In this document: positions 27,878 through 34,988 of the stretch, one piece after another
Position numbering within the stretch: the first letter of the stretch is position 1
Layout of the letters: every line of letters starts with the position of its first letter
NCBI RefSeq assembly: GCF_001308015.1
Contig: NZ_LGYH01000001.1
Coordinates: forward strand, 186,001 to 250,000
Length of the DNA: 64,000 nt
Source of the DNA: Neisseria sp. 83E34
Lineage (GTDB): Bacteria; Pseudomonadota; Gammaproteobacteria; Burkholderiales; Neisseriaceae
Reading direction: 5' to 3'
Position numbers and translations under genes: made by a program
The notes under the pieces: generated by a model
The model's database searches: none
Told to the model about the DNA's origin: nothing
What the model saw: only the letters and a program-made list of their open reading frames with translations

Positions 27878-28629
27878 TGGCAACGCAAAAAGATTTATTT
27901 GCCGCAGATGCTGCACAGAGGCCGTCTGAAACAGAAAATGCGCCGAAGCAGAAAAAACTGGTACGTCGTTCTGCTATCACCGATGAAGCTTTAACGCATT
28001 TCCGCGAGCCTTATTCGGCCGAAGATGCTGAAAACATCAGTAAAGAAGATATTTTCTACTATATCTACGGACTGCTGCACAGCGAGGAATACCGCGAGCG
28101 CTATGCCGATAATTTGAGCAAACAGTTGCCGCGCATTCCACGTATGAAACACTATGTCGATTTTGCCGCATTCAGCCAAGCCGGACGTGATCTGGCTGCA
28201 TTGCATCTGAATTATGAAAGCGTGCCGATGTATCAGGACATCAAACTTTCAGGCAGCTTGAAAGGGTTAAAACTGACCTCTCAGCAAATTATTGGCGGCG
28301 AAGATGAAGATTTCCGCGTAGTGAAAATGAAGTTTGCTAAAAAAGACGACAAAACCAAAGTCGTCTATAACGGCAAAATCACGGTGGAAAATATTCCCGA
28401 AGCTGCCTACGACTACATCGTTAACGGCAAATCGGCAATCGAATGGGTGATGGAACGCCAAGCGGTGACTACCGACAAAAAATCCGGCATTACCAACGAT
28501 GCCAACGATTGGGCACGCGAAACGATGGGCAATGCGCGTTATCCGTTAGAATTGTTGCTGAGGGTGGTTACAGTAAGCTTGGAAACCCAGAAAATAGTGA
28601 ACAACTTACCTAAGTTGGAGATTTTATAG
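27877..28629 (+). CDS. Type ISP C-terminal specificity domain as a separate gene
   Basis: The 250-residue product matches the C-terminal part of Type ISP enzymes: ITDEALTHFREPY, KEDIFYYIYGLLHSEEYRERYA, LPRIP, FSQAGRDLAALHLNYE and a final SIVMERQAV-like WVMERQAVTTDKKSGI region. In LlaGI-type enzymes this is part of one polypeptide. Here it starts in TAATG overlap with the preceding stop, with GGAGGA 6 bases upstream, so translation is coupled and the subunit probably assembles with the large one. When the CGAA count is 28 or 31 (n = 1 mod 3) the large gene runs straight into this frame with no stop, giving an 1827-residue fusion at 31. An AG-dialect DUS lies in codons at 27919-27931. Confidence 0.85.
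   Translation: MATQKDLFAADAAQRPSETENAPKQKKLVRRSAITDEALTHFREPYSAEDAENISKEDIFYYIYGLLHSEEYRERYADNLSKQLPRIPRMKHYVDFAAFSQAGRDLAALHLNYESVPMYQDIKLSGSLKGLKLTSQQIIGGEDEDFRVVKMKFAKKDDKTKVVYNGKITVENIPEAAYDYIVNGKSAIEWVMERQAVTTDKKSGITNDANDWARETMGNARYPLELLLRVVTVSLETQKIVNNLPKLEIL
27919..27931 (+). repeat. AG-dialect DUS in the specificity gene
   Basis: Exact AGGCCGTCTGAAA in the 5' part of the gene, encoding part of the linker after MATQKDLF. Confidence 0.9.
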
Positions 28630-28654
28630 TCTTGAAAGGTATGGAGGAAGTTGT

Positions 28655-29707
28655 ATGCAACAACGACCATTAGGCCGCAGCGGTATCCGGGTGAGTAAAA
28701 TTTGTTTGGGTACGATGACTTGGGGCGAGCAGAATACGGAGGCTGAGGCGCATGAGCAGTTGGATTATGCGCTGGCAAACGGTGTGAATTTTATCGATAC
28801 AGCGGAGATGTATCCTGTGCCGCCGGGCAAGGAAACGTATACGCGCACGGAGCAGTTTATCGGTAATTGGATTAAGGCGCGTGGCCGGCGTGATGATTTT
28901 GTGTTGGCGAGTAAGATTGCGGGGCCGACGGGGGCGAACGGTTTGGAGCGTTATATCCGCGGCGGCAATGATTTTTCGCGTGCGCAGATTTTCGAGGCGT
29001 GTGATGCCAGTCTGAAAAGGTTGAACACGGATTATCTGGATTTGTATCAGCTGCATTGGCCGGAGCGGCAGACGAACTTTTTCGGGCGTTTGGGTGTGCA
29101 GGCAATCGGGGGGAACGAGCGGTTTACGCCGTTTGATGAGATTGTGGATGCGCTGGGCGAGCTGGTGAAGCAGGGCAAAATCCGGGCTTACGGTGTGTCG
29201 AACGAAACGCCCTGGGGCACGATGCGGTTTTTAAACGAACATGAGCGCAATCCGGCTTTGCCGCGCGTGGCTTCGGTGCAGAATCCTTATAATTTGCTGA
29301 ACCGCAGCTATGAAGTGGGCATGAGTGAGGTTTCGTTGCGCGAGGATGTGCCGCTGTTGGCTTATTCGCCGATGGCGTTTGGTGTGTTGAGCGGTAAATA
29401 CCGCCACGGTGCGATGCCGGAAAACAGTCGGCTGGCTTTGTTTCAGCGTTTTCAGCGCTATACGAAGCCGCAGGGTTTTGCGGCGGTGGAGCGTTATGCC
29501 AAGATTGCGGACGATGCGGGCATGAGCTTGGCTGTGATGTCGCTGGCGTTTGTGACGCAGCAGGCTTTCGTGGCGAGCAATATTATCGGTGCGACAACGA
29601 TGGCGCAGTTGCGCGAGAATATCGGCAGTGCGGATGTGGTGCTTTCGGGCGATGTGTTGGATGCGATTAATGCGGTGCACGCGGAAATCAGTAATCCTTG
29701 CCCTTAG
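28655..29707 (+). CDS. tas: Tas-like NADP(H)-dependent aldo-keto reductase
   Basis: The 350-residue barrel enzyme closely resembles E. coli Tas (346 residues). It shares LGTMTWGEQNTEAEAHEQLDYA, the catalytic Asp/Tyr segment FIDTAEMYPVPP, the lysine in LASKIAG and the histidine in LYQLHWP. The C-terminal cofactor loop includes ASNIIGATTMAQL. Its physiological substrate is not clear from sequence. Codons are G-rich and unlike the preceding locus. A GGAGG site lies 6 bases before ATG. The gene stands alone, followed by a DUS and a REP-like repeat. Confidence 0.93.
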   Translation: MQQRPLGRSGIRVSKICLGTMTWGEQNTEAEAHEQLDYALANGVNFIDTAEMYPVPPGKETYTRTEQFIGNWIKARGRRDDFVLASKIAGPTGANGLERYIRGGNDFSRAQIFEACDASLKRLNTDYLDLYQLHWPERQTNFFGRLGVQAIGGNERFTPFDEIVDALGELVKQGKIRAYGVSNETPWGTMRFLNEHERNPALPRVASVQNPYNLLNRSYEVGMSEVSLREDVPLLAYSPMAFGVLSGKYRHGAMPENSRLALFQRFQRYTKPQGFAAVERYAKIADDAGMSLAVMSLAFVTQQAFVASNIIGATTMAQLRENIGSADVVLSGDVLDAINAVHAEISNPCP

Positions 29708-29712
29708 CGGGA

Positions 29713-29725
29713 TGCCTGTCTGAAA
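29713..29725 (+). repeat. Single TG-type DUS after tas
   Basis: Exact TGCCTGTCTGAAA. A reversed copy at 29866-29878 lies on the far side of the repeat element. Confidence 0.85.
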
Positions 29726-29752
29726 GCGGGCAATAACAAATAGTTATGGTTT

Positions 29753-29861
29753 CGTCATACTCGGGCTTGATCTGAGTATTTCCTAAAGTTATTGGAACTC
29801 AAGATACTCGGGTCAAGCCCGAGTATGACGGGCGCACTATTGTTTAAGCTTATTTGCCATA
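29753..29861. repeat. REP/MITE-like inverted repeat, copy 1
   Basis: Arms 29753-29779 and 29804-29830 are nearly complementary, and each contains the semi-palindrome ATACTCGGG...CCGAGTAT. A right-hand end AAGCTTATTTGCCATA (29846-29861) is shared with the copies at 55606 and 63672. It lies between two convergent genes. Confidence 0.75.
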
Positions 29862-29865
29862 AGCG

Positions 29866-29878
29866 TTTCAGACAGGCA
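29866..29878 (-). repeat. Single TG-type DUS
   Basis: Exact reversed DUS immediately downstream of the sirtuin gene's stop codon. Confidence 0.85.
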
Positions 29879-29881
29879 TGT

Positions 29882-30565
29882 TTATTTGGCTTTTTCAATC
29901 AGATAATCCACCAGCGGCGGCACGCCTTCGGCGGCTTTTTTCGGCACGATTTCGATATGTGCGCCGGATGCTTGGGGATTCGGGTCAACCAGATAAATAT
30001 CGGCATGCGGTGGGGCGTAGTGCAGCAGCGAGGCGGCAGGGTAAACTTGCAGCGAGGTGCCGATAATCAGAACGACGTCTGCTTCGTGCATCATGGCTAC
30101 GGCTTTGGGAAACAGCGGCACGTCTTCGCCGAACCACACAATATGCGGCCGCAGCGGATGGCCTTTGCTGTTGGTGTCGGAAAGGGTTTGGTCGCCTGTC
30201 CATTCGATGATGTCGGTTTCGTCTAGGGTGCTGCGCAGTTTGCTGAGTTCGCCGTGCAGATGCAGAACATGGTTGCTGCCCGCGCGTTCGTGCAGATTGT
30301 CGACATTTTGTGTGATGATTTGCACGTGGTAGTGCGGTTCAAGCTTGGTTAGTGCGAGATGTGCGGCGTTGGGCGAGGCTTGTTCGGCCTGTTTGCGCCG
30401 CTGGTTGTAGAAATCCAGCACGAGCTGCGGATTGCGTGCGAATGCTTCGGGTGTGCACACTTCTTCTACGCGGTAGCCTTCCCATAAGCCGCCGGCGTCG
30501 CGGAAGGTTTTTAAGCCGCTGTCGGCGCTCATGCCTGCGCCGGTTAGTATGATGCATGTTTTCAT
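29882..30565 (-). CDS. Sir2-family NAD-dependent protein deacylase lacking the zinc cysteines
   Basis: The 227-residue protein has the sirtuin NAD motif GAGMSADSGLKTFRD (residues 9-23), QNVDNLHERAG, catalytic H in LHLHGEL, and the late motifs LRPHIVWFGE and GTSLQVYPAA. It should remove acyl groups from lysines using NAD. The four zinc-binding cysteines of CobB are absent: only two cysteines occur in the protein, both near the N-terminus. It therefore belongs to the short zinc-less bacterial group rather than to orthodox CobB. It is monocistronic. Confidence 0.9.
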   Translation of the reverse strand: MKTCIILTGAGMSADSGLKTFRDAGGLWEGYRVEEVCTPEAFARNPQLVLDFYNQRRKQAEQASPNAAHLALTKLEPHYHVQIITQNVDNLHERAGSNHVLHLHGELSKLRSTLDETDIIEWTGDQTLSDTNSKGHPLRPHIVWFGEDVPLFPKAVAMMHEADVVLIIGTSLQVYPAASLLHYAPPHADIYLVDPNPQASGAHIEIVPKKAAEGVPPLVDYLIEKAK

Positions 30566-30611
30566 GGTGGTTTAACCGTTTTGAATGAACAGGATTCACT
30601 ATATCAAACAA

Positions 30612-30639
30612 TGCCTGTCTGAAAAACCTTCCGACAGGC
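30612..30639. repeat. Eroded DUS pair upstream of the sirtuin gene
   Basis: An exact DUS (30612-30624) faces a degenerate partner (CCGACAGGC). Only a 7-bp stem remains. It lies between divergent genes, so termination is not expected. Confidence 0.6.
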
Positions 30640-30718
30640 GGGGAAAATGGGAGCAGGGTGCGGATTCTGCTATATTTGTCGTGGGCAAACTGATTGTTTT
30701 GCAACAAGGGGTTAAGTG

Positions 30719-30901
30719 ATGAATGTGAATAAAGTTTGGTTTTATATCGCGCTGCTCAGCATTATTGTGGCGGGGGTGTGGCTCTCGGCGCCTGATGAAT
30801 CGGCGCAGCAGCGTATGAAAGAAGCGGTAGCGAAAAAGAAAGCAGTGCAAAAGCAGAAGCAGCAGGCGGCATCGGCAGCGCAGGGTGAGAGTGGTAAATG
30901 A
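30719..30901 (+). CDS. Small single-pass membrane protein preceding an L,D-transpeptidase
   Basis: The 60-residue product has one N-terminal transmembrane helix (about residues 5-24, VWFYIALLSIIVAGVWL) and a lysine/glutamine/alanine-rich tail likely to be helical. I do not recognise a family. ATG 30719 follows AAGGGG. The stop overlaps the next start by four bases (ATGA), so the gene is translationally coupled to the L,D-transpeptidase and may be its membrane partner; that is inference from position only. Confidence 0.65.
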   Translation: MNVNKVWFYIALLSIIVAGVWLSAPDESAQQRMKEAVAKKKAVQKQKQQAASAAQGESGK

Positions 30902-31467
30902 AGTGGCTGAAATGGATTGCAGCGATTTTGGCTGCGGCGGCTTTGGTATTGGCCGCGCTATGGTTTTGGCTGCCGCAGGATGCGGGTTTGAAGCCACGCC
31001 AGAAAATGCTGCTTCAGCAGAAGCCTTTGCCTGAACACGCAGTGGTGGCGCGATTGGTGGTGCGCAAAGGCGCGCGGGAAATGGATGCTTATGATGAAGC
31101 GGGAATGCTTTTGAAAACCTACCCCATATCTCTAGGTTTTAATCCGCAAGGGCATAAGCAGTTTGAAGGCGACGGCAAGACGCCGGAAGGCAGCTATGTC
31201 ATTAATGATAGAAACCCAAACAGCGGCTACCATAAAAATCTCGGCGTGTCTTATCCGAATGCACAAGATAAAGCATTTGCCAAATCGCAAGGCAAAAGCC
31301 CGGGCGGCGACATCAAGATCCACGGTCTGCCCAACGGTTCGGGCGGCATCGGCGCGCGGCATTTGTTGCGCGATTGGACAAACGGCTGCATTGCCGTTAC
31401 TGATGCCGAAGTGGATGAACTTTACCGGCATGTAAAATACAAAGCTCAAATAGATATTCTGCCTTGA
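30898..31467 (+). CDS. L,D-transpeptidase family protein (YkuD domain)
   Basis: YkuD-domain enzymes form or cut 3-3 crosslinks in peptidoglycan or attach proteins to it, acting in the periplasm. The 189-residue protein has an N-terminal membrane anchor or uncleaved signal (residues 4-26). The YkuD domain runs from about 49 to 189, with H142 (KIHG) and nucleophile C164 in TNGCIAV. No peptidoglycan-binding domain is present. It starts within the stop of the preceding small gene and ends before a DUS hairpin. Confidence 0.92.
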   Translation: MKWLKWIAAILAAAALVLAALWFWLPQDAGLKPRQKMLLQQKPLPEHAVVARLVVRKGAREMDAYDEAGMLLKTYPISLGFNPQGHKQFEGDGKTPEGSYVINDRNPNSGYHKNLGVSYPNAQDKAFAKSQGKSPGGDIKIHGLPNGSGGIGARHLLRDWTNGCIAVTDAEVDELYRHVKYKAQIDILP

Positions 31468-31495
31468 TTAAATTTTTCGCTTTATAAACAATAAA

Positions 31496-31527
31496 ATGCC
31501 TGTCTGAAAAAGCTTTCAGACAGGCAT
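31496..31527. terminator. DUS hairpin after the L,D-transpeptidase gene
   Basis: Arms 31496-31509 and 31514-31527 are complementary over 14 bases with a short loop. Confidence 0.75.
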
Positions 31528-31564
31528 CATGTTACAATTCCAGCACCCTAATCCAGAGAAAATC

Positions 31565-32374
31565 ATGCATACCCCCAACCCTAAAATCATCTTTTTCGAT
31601 ATAGACGACACGCTCTACAGCACACAAGAACACCGCATTGCTGAGAGCACTCGGGCAGCTTTGAAAGCGCTAAACCGGCAAGGCATTATTACCGCTATCG
31701 CCACCGGCCGCGCGCCATGCCTGCTGCCCGAAGTGATACGCGAATTGATTGAAGAAACCGGTATCGACATGTTGGTCAGCATCAACGGGCAATATGTGCG
31801 GCACAAAGGAAAAACATTGGCCGAATTTCCTTTGCAGCAGGCCAGTGTGCAGGAAGTTATCACTTTTCTGAAGCAGGCAGATGTTGCTTACGGGCTGGTG
31901 TCTGTCGAGCACTTCAGCGTTTCGTGCGAAACAGAAGCCTTGCTCGATGCCGCCGGCGCACTCAAACTGCCTTACCGAATTGCCCCCGATGCCTATCTGC
32001 ATGATCCGGTTTACCAGATTATCGGTTTTTACGATGAAGCTACCGAACAATCGCTCAACGGCAATCTGCCCGCAGGCATCAAAACCGTTCGCTGGCATCC
32101 TTACGGTGTCGACCTGTTGGATGAATGCGGCTCCAAAGCGCGTGGTATCCGGGTTGCGCTGGATAAACTGGGTTTGACTATGGCCGATGCAATGGCTTTC
32201 GGTGACGGACCGAATGATATTGAAATGATGAAAGCCGTAGGTTTCGGTGTGGTTATGGACAACGGCCACCCTGATACAAAAGCCGTGGCCGATTTCGTGT
32301 GCCCTTCAGTTACGGAAGACGGCATATACCGCGGTTTGGTCAGCTTGGGTTTGATTGAAGAAATGCCTGTCTGA
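31565..32374 (+). CDS. HAD-superfamily phosphatase, Cof type
   Basis: The 269-residue protein is a Cof-like (type IIB) HAD hydrolase. It has the nucleophile motif FFDIDDTL (D12, D14), a cap domain in the middle third, and the final motif AFGDGPNDIEMM. Such enzymes dephosphorylate sugar phosphates or FMN/PLP; the substrate cannot be read from sequence. ATG 31565 is preferred because an upstream ATG at 31529 lies at the edge of the DUS hairpin. The last codons and stop (ATG CCT GTC TGA) are themselves the start of a DUS. Confidence 0.9.
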   Translation: MHTPNPKIIFFDIDDTLYSTQEHRIAESTRAALKALNRQGIITAIATGRAPCLLPEVIRELIEETGIDMLVSINGQYVRHKGKTLAEFPLQQASVQEVITFLKQADVAYGLVSVEHFSVSCETEALLDAAGALKLPYRIAPDAYLHDPVYQIIGFYDEATEQSLNGNLPAGIKTVRWHPYGVDLLDECGSKARGIRVALDKLGLTMADAMAFGDGPNDIEMMKAVGFGVVMDNGHPDTKAVADFVCPSVTEDGIYRGLVSLGLIEEMPV

Positions 32375-32398
32375 AACCTTTCAGACAGGCATTTTTTT
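32361..32398 (+). terminator. DUS terminator overlapping the HAD gene's stop codon
   Basis: Arms 32361-32376 and 32379-32394 are complementary over 16 bases, followed by a T-run. The left arm supplies the last residues (MPV) and the TGA stop of the HAD gene. Confidence 0.85.
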
Positions 32399-32561
32399 AT
32401 CGATGTGATTTAAGGAAACAAAATTTTACATATTGATAAAAATAAAGATGAGATACAGACAAAAGCTGCGTAGAACCTGCTTTTCATAGGCAATATTCAC
32501 AAAAATGCCTTGTCTTGCTGGTAATGAAAAAGGCATATTATTCATAATGCAATGCAGTTAT

Positions 32562-32602
32562 GCTTGAAACAGCTTTTAAAAAAGACTAAGCTGTTTTCAA
32601 GC
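32562..32602 (+). promoter_or_regulatory. Hairpin upstream of the aldehyde dehydrogenase gene
   Basis: GCTTGAAACAGCTT (32562-32575) pairs with 32588-32602 apart from one extra T. It lies about 70 bases before the start codon. It may be an old terminator or a leader structure; function unclear. Confidence 0.4.
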
Positions 32603-32672
32603 CCCTTGGATTTATTTAAACAAGAGTGGCTGTATATTTGATAAATCCAAATTACAAAATAGAAGGAGAATT

Positions 32673-34160
32673 ATGATGGCAAAAAATTTGAATGTATTCG
32701 ACAAAGAATACGGCCTGTTGATTAACGGTGAGTGGACCAAAGGCAGCAAAGGTGAATTACTCACTTCGCACAACCCTTCCAACGGTGAAGAGCTGGCAAA
32801 ATTTGTTGATGCCAGCGACGAAGATGTTGATGCAGCGGTAAAAGCGGCACAGGAAGCTTTCAAAACGTGGAAAAAAACGACTGCAACCGAGCGTGCTTTG
32901 ATTTTGAACCAAATTGCTGATGTGATTGACGAAAATGCAGAGTTGTTCGCTTTGCAGGAAACACTGGATAACGGCAAACCCATCCGCGAAACGCGCGCAG
33001 CCGATATTCCTTTGGCATCCGACCATTTCCGCTACTTTGCAAGTGTGATCCGAGGCGAAGAAGGCACTTGTAACCAATTGGACGAAGAAGATTTGTCTAT
33101 CGTATTGCGTGAACCGATCGGTGTGGTGGGTCAGATTATTCCGTGGAACTTCCCATTCTTGATGGCTGCGTGGAAAATCGCTCCTGCTTTGGCTGCCGGC
33201 TGTACCATCGTGATCCATCCTTCAAGCAGCACTTCTTTGAGCCTGCTTTCGTTTGCACAGAAAGTGAACCATCTGTTGCCTAAAGGCGTGTTGAACATCA
33301 TCACCGGTAAAGGCTCCAAATCCGGTGAGTACATGCTGCATCATAAAGGTTTCAACAAGCTGGCATTTACCGGTTCGACCGCAGTAGGCCGTCGCGTAGG
33401 CATTGCTGCCGCGGAACTGTTGGTTCCGGCTACTTTGGAATTGGGTGGCAAATCGGCCAACATCTTCTTCGACGATATGCCGTTTGACAAGGCTTTGGAG
33501 GGTGCGCAAAAAGGTATTTTGTTCAACCAAGGACAAGTGTGCTGTGCCGGTTCGCGTATCTTCGTTCAGGAAGGTATTTACGATAAATTTGTGAATGCGT
33601 TGGCCGAAGAGTTTAAGAAAGTGAAAGTTGGTCTGCCGTGGGAAGACGATACCCAAATGGGTGCGCAAGTAAATGCCGGCCAGCTGGAAACTATTTTGAA
33701 ATATGTCAAAATCGGTGAACAAGAAGGTGCCCGTATCATTACCGGCGGTAAAAAAATAGAAGGTGGCGATTTGGGCAAAGGCGAATTCGTCGAGCCGACT
33801 CTGATTGCTTCCGACAGCAACGATGACCGTGTTTCGCAAGAAGAAATCTTCGGCCCGGTAGCGACAGTGATTAAGTTCAAAACCGAAGAAGAAGTAATCA
33901 AAATGGCCAATGATTCTGAATACGGCTTGGGCGGTGCGGTTTGGAGTAAAGATATCAACCGCTGCTTGCGCGTGTCGCGTGCATTGGAAACCGGCCGTGT
34001 TTGGGTAAACTGCTATAACCGCTTGCCTGCCGGTGCGCCGTTTGGCGGTTATAAAACTTCCGGTATCGGCCGTGAAACCCATAAAATGATGCTGGCTGCT
34101 TACACCCAAGTGAAGAATATCTATATCAGCACCCGCGAAGAGCGTGAAGGTATGTATTAA
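32673..34160 (+). CDS. NAD(P)-dependent aldehyde dehydrogenase
   Basis: The 495-residue enzyme oxidises aldehydes to acids. It has the cofactor loop GQIIPWNFP, the segment FTGSTAVGR, the general base in LELGGKSANI, and the catalytic cysteine pair C290-C291 in QGQVCCAGSR. The conserved KPSE/KPAE cofactor-binding lysine segment reads IHPSSSTS here, so the ribose-contacting lysine is histidine. Overall it resembles bacterial acetaldehyde/AldB-type enzymes. AGGAG precedes two adjacent ATG codons; either may be used. It ends at a DUS-variant palindrome. Confidence 0.92.
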   Translation: MMAKNLNVFDKEYGLLINGEWTKGSKGELLTSHNPSNGEELAKFVDASDEDVDAAVKAAQEAFKTWKKTTATERALILNQIADVIDENAELFALQETLDNGKPIRETRAADIPLASDHFRYFASVIRGEEGTCNQLDEEDLSIVLREPIGVVGQIIPWNFPFLMAAWKIAPALAAGCTIVIHPSSSTSLSLLSFAQKVNHLLPKGVLNIITGKGSKSGEYMLHHKGFNKLAFTGSTAVGRRVGIAAAELLVPATLELGGKSANIFFDDMPFDKALEGAQKGILFNQGQVCCAGSRIFVQEGIYDKFVNALAEEFKKVKVGLPWEDDTQMGAQVNAGQLETILKYVKIGEQEGARIITGGKKIEGGDLGKGEFVEPTLIASDSNDDRVSQEEIFGPVATVIKFKTEEEVIKMANDSEYGLGGAVWSKDINRCLRVSRALETGRVWVNCYNRLPAGAPFGGYKTSGIGRETHKMMLAAYTQVKNIYISTREEREGMY

Positions 34161-34187
34161 TTTGCTGATTTGATGTTGGTTTGAATG

Positions 34188-34215
34188 AGGCTGTCTGAAA
34201 ATTTTCAGACAGCCT
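34188..34215. terminator. DUS-variant palindrome between convergent genes
   Basis: A perfect 28-base palindrome of AGGCTGTCTGAAA and its complement. The word differs from the local DUS in its first and third bases. It follows the aldehyde dehydrogenase gene and contains the stop codon of the facing gene. Confidence 0.85.
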
Positions 34216-34963
34216 GTTTTTCTGTGAGGTATTTCCAATAACGTTGCGGCATTTGTTGGTGGTGTAAACGGGGATTCCGCCGAGAAAGAATGGTGGTGCT
34301 TTGAAAATAACGCTGCCATAGCTTTTGATAGTCTTTTTCATGTGTAGCACGGCCCGTATGCTGAGGTTTTTCTTCCAAGTTGCTGATGGGGTAAAGGCTG
34401 TCTGAATCGTGATATATGCCGTAATGCCTTTGGGTATCGAAAATTGCCCATTTCTGATCGGGATAGCGGTTTCGGAAGTGGCGTACAATCAGCGGGAGTA
34501 CGTCAAACTGCGGTTCGATCCGCGCCAGATAAAGGTTGTTTTCCCATTCTTCAAAGCGTACAAACGCTTCCATGCGGTGTTTTTCGCAGCCTACGCTTTT
34601 TACCCATTGGGCCCACTGCATTACATCGAAATGACCATAATCGCTAAGTATGTTGGCATGGTGTGGCTGTGCGAGTGTGAGGCGGACGATGCGGAAAAAG
34701 GTATCCGGCATTTCCGGAGCAGCGGACAGGAAACCATATAGCAGCTTCAGCATCCCGCGTCGGCCGATTTGCCGTTCTAATCGGGTAAAAACACGGCGGG
34801 CATGTTCGGGAGATGTGGGTACGGTTTCGTTTTGTGCGAATAAATCGGCATGATTGCTGTTGCAGGAAATATGTATGGCCTGCGGTGGGTATTTTTTCGC
34901 GTAAATATGGAAGACTGTACTTAGCAAACCGTCGAAGCTGCCGTCGTAATATAGATGGTGCAT
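34205..34963 (-). CDS. TIGR03915-type DNA-metabolism protein (radical-SAM partner)
   Basis: The 252-residue protein begins MHHLYYDGSFDGLLSTVF, the start of the TIGR03915 family. That family is encoded next to a radical-SAM protein and in some bacteria is fused to a uracil-DNA glycosylase domain. No glycosylase motifs are present here. Residues FLRLTLAQP-like RIVRLTLAQPHH and RFEEWENNLYLARIEPQFDVLPLIVRHFR fit the family. ATG 34963 follows AAGGA by 6 bases; the upstream extension crosses a DUS. The stop TGA lies inside a DUS-variant palindrome. It is 25 bases downstream of its radical-SAM partner. Confidence 0.8.
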   Translation of the reverse strand: MHHLYYDGSFDGLLSTVFHIYAKKYPPQAIHISCNSNHADLFAQNETVPTSPEHARRVFTRLERQIGRRGMLKLLYGFLSAAPEMPDTFFRIVRLTLAQPHHANILSDYGHFDVMQWAQWVKSVGCEKHRMEAFVRFEEWENNLYLARIEPQFDVLPLIVRHFRNRYPDQKWAIFDTQRHYGIYHDSDSLYPISNLEEKPQHTGRATHEKDYQKLWQRYFQSTTILSRRNPRLHHQQMPQRYWKYLTEKQAV

Positions 34964-34974
34964 GAGTATTCCTT

Positions 34975-34987
34975 TTTCAGACAGGCC
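34975..34987 (-). repeat. DUS-like word between the radical-SAM pair
   Basis: Complement of GGCCTGTCTGAAA, matching the local DUS in 12 of 13 bases, in the short gap between the two genes. Confidence 0.7.
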
Positions 34988-34988
34988 T

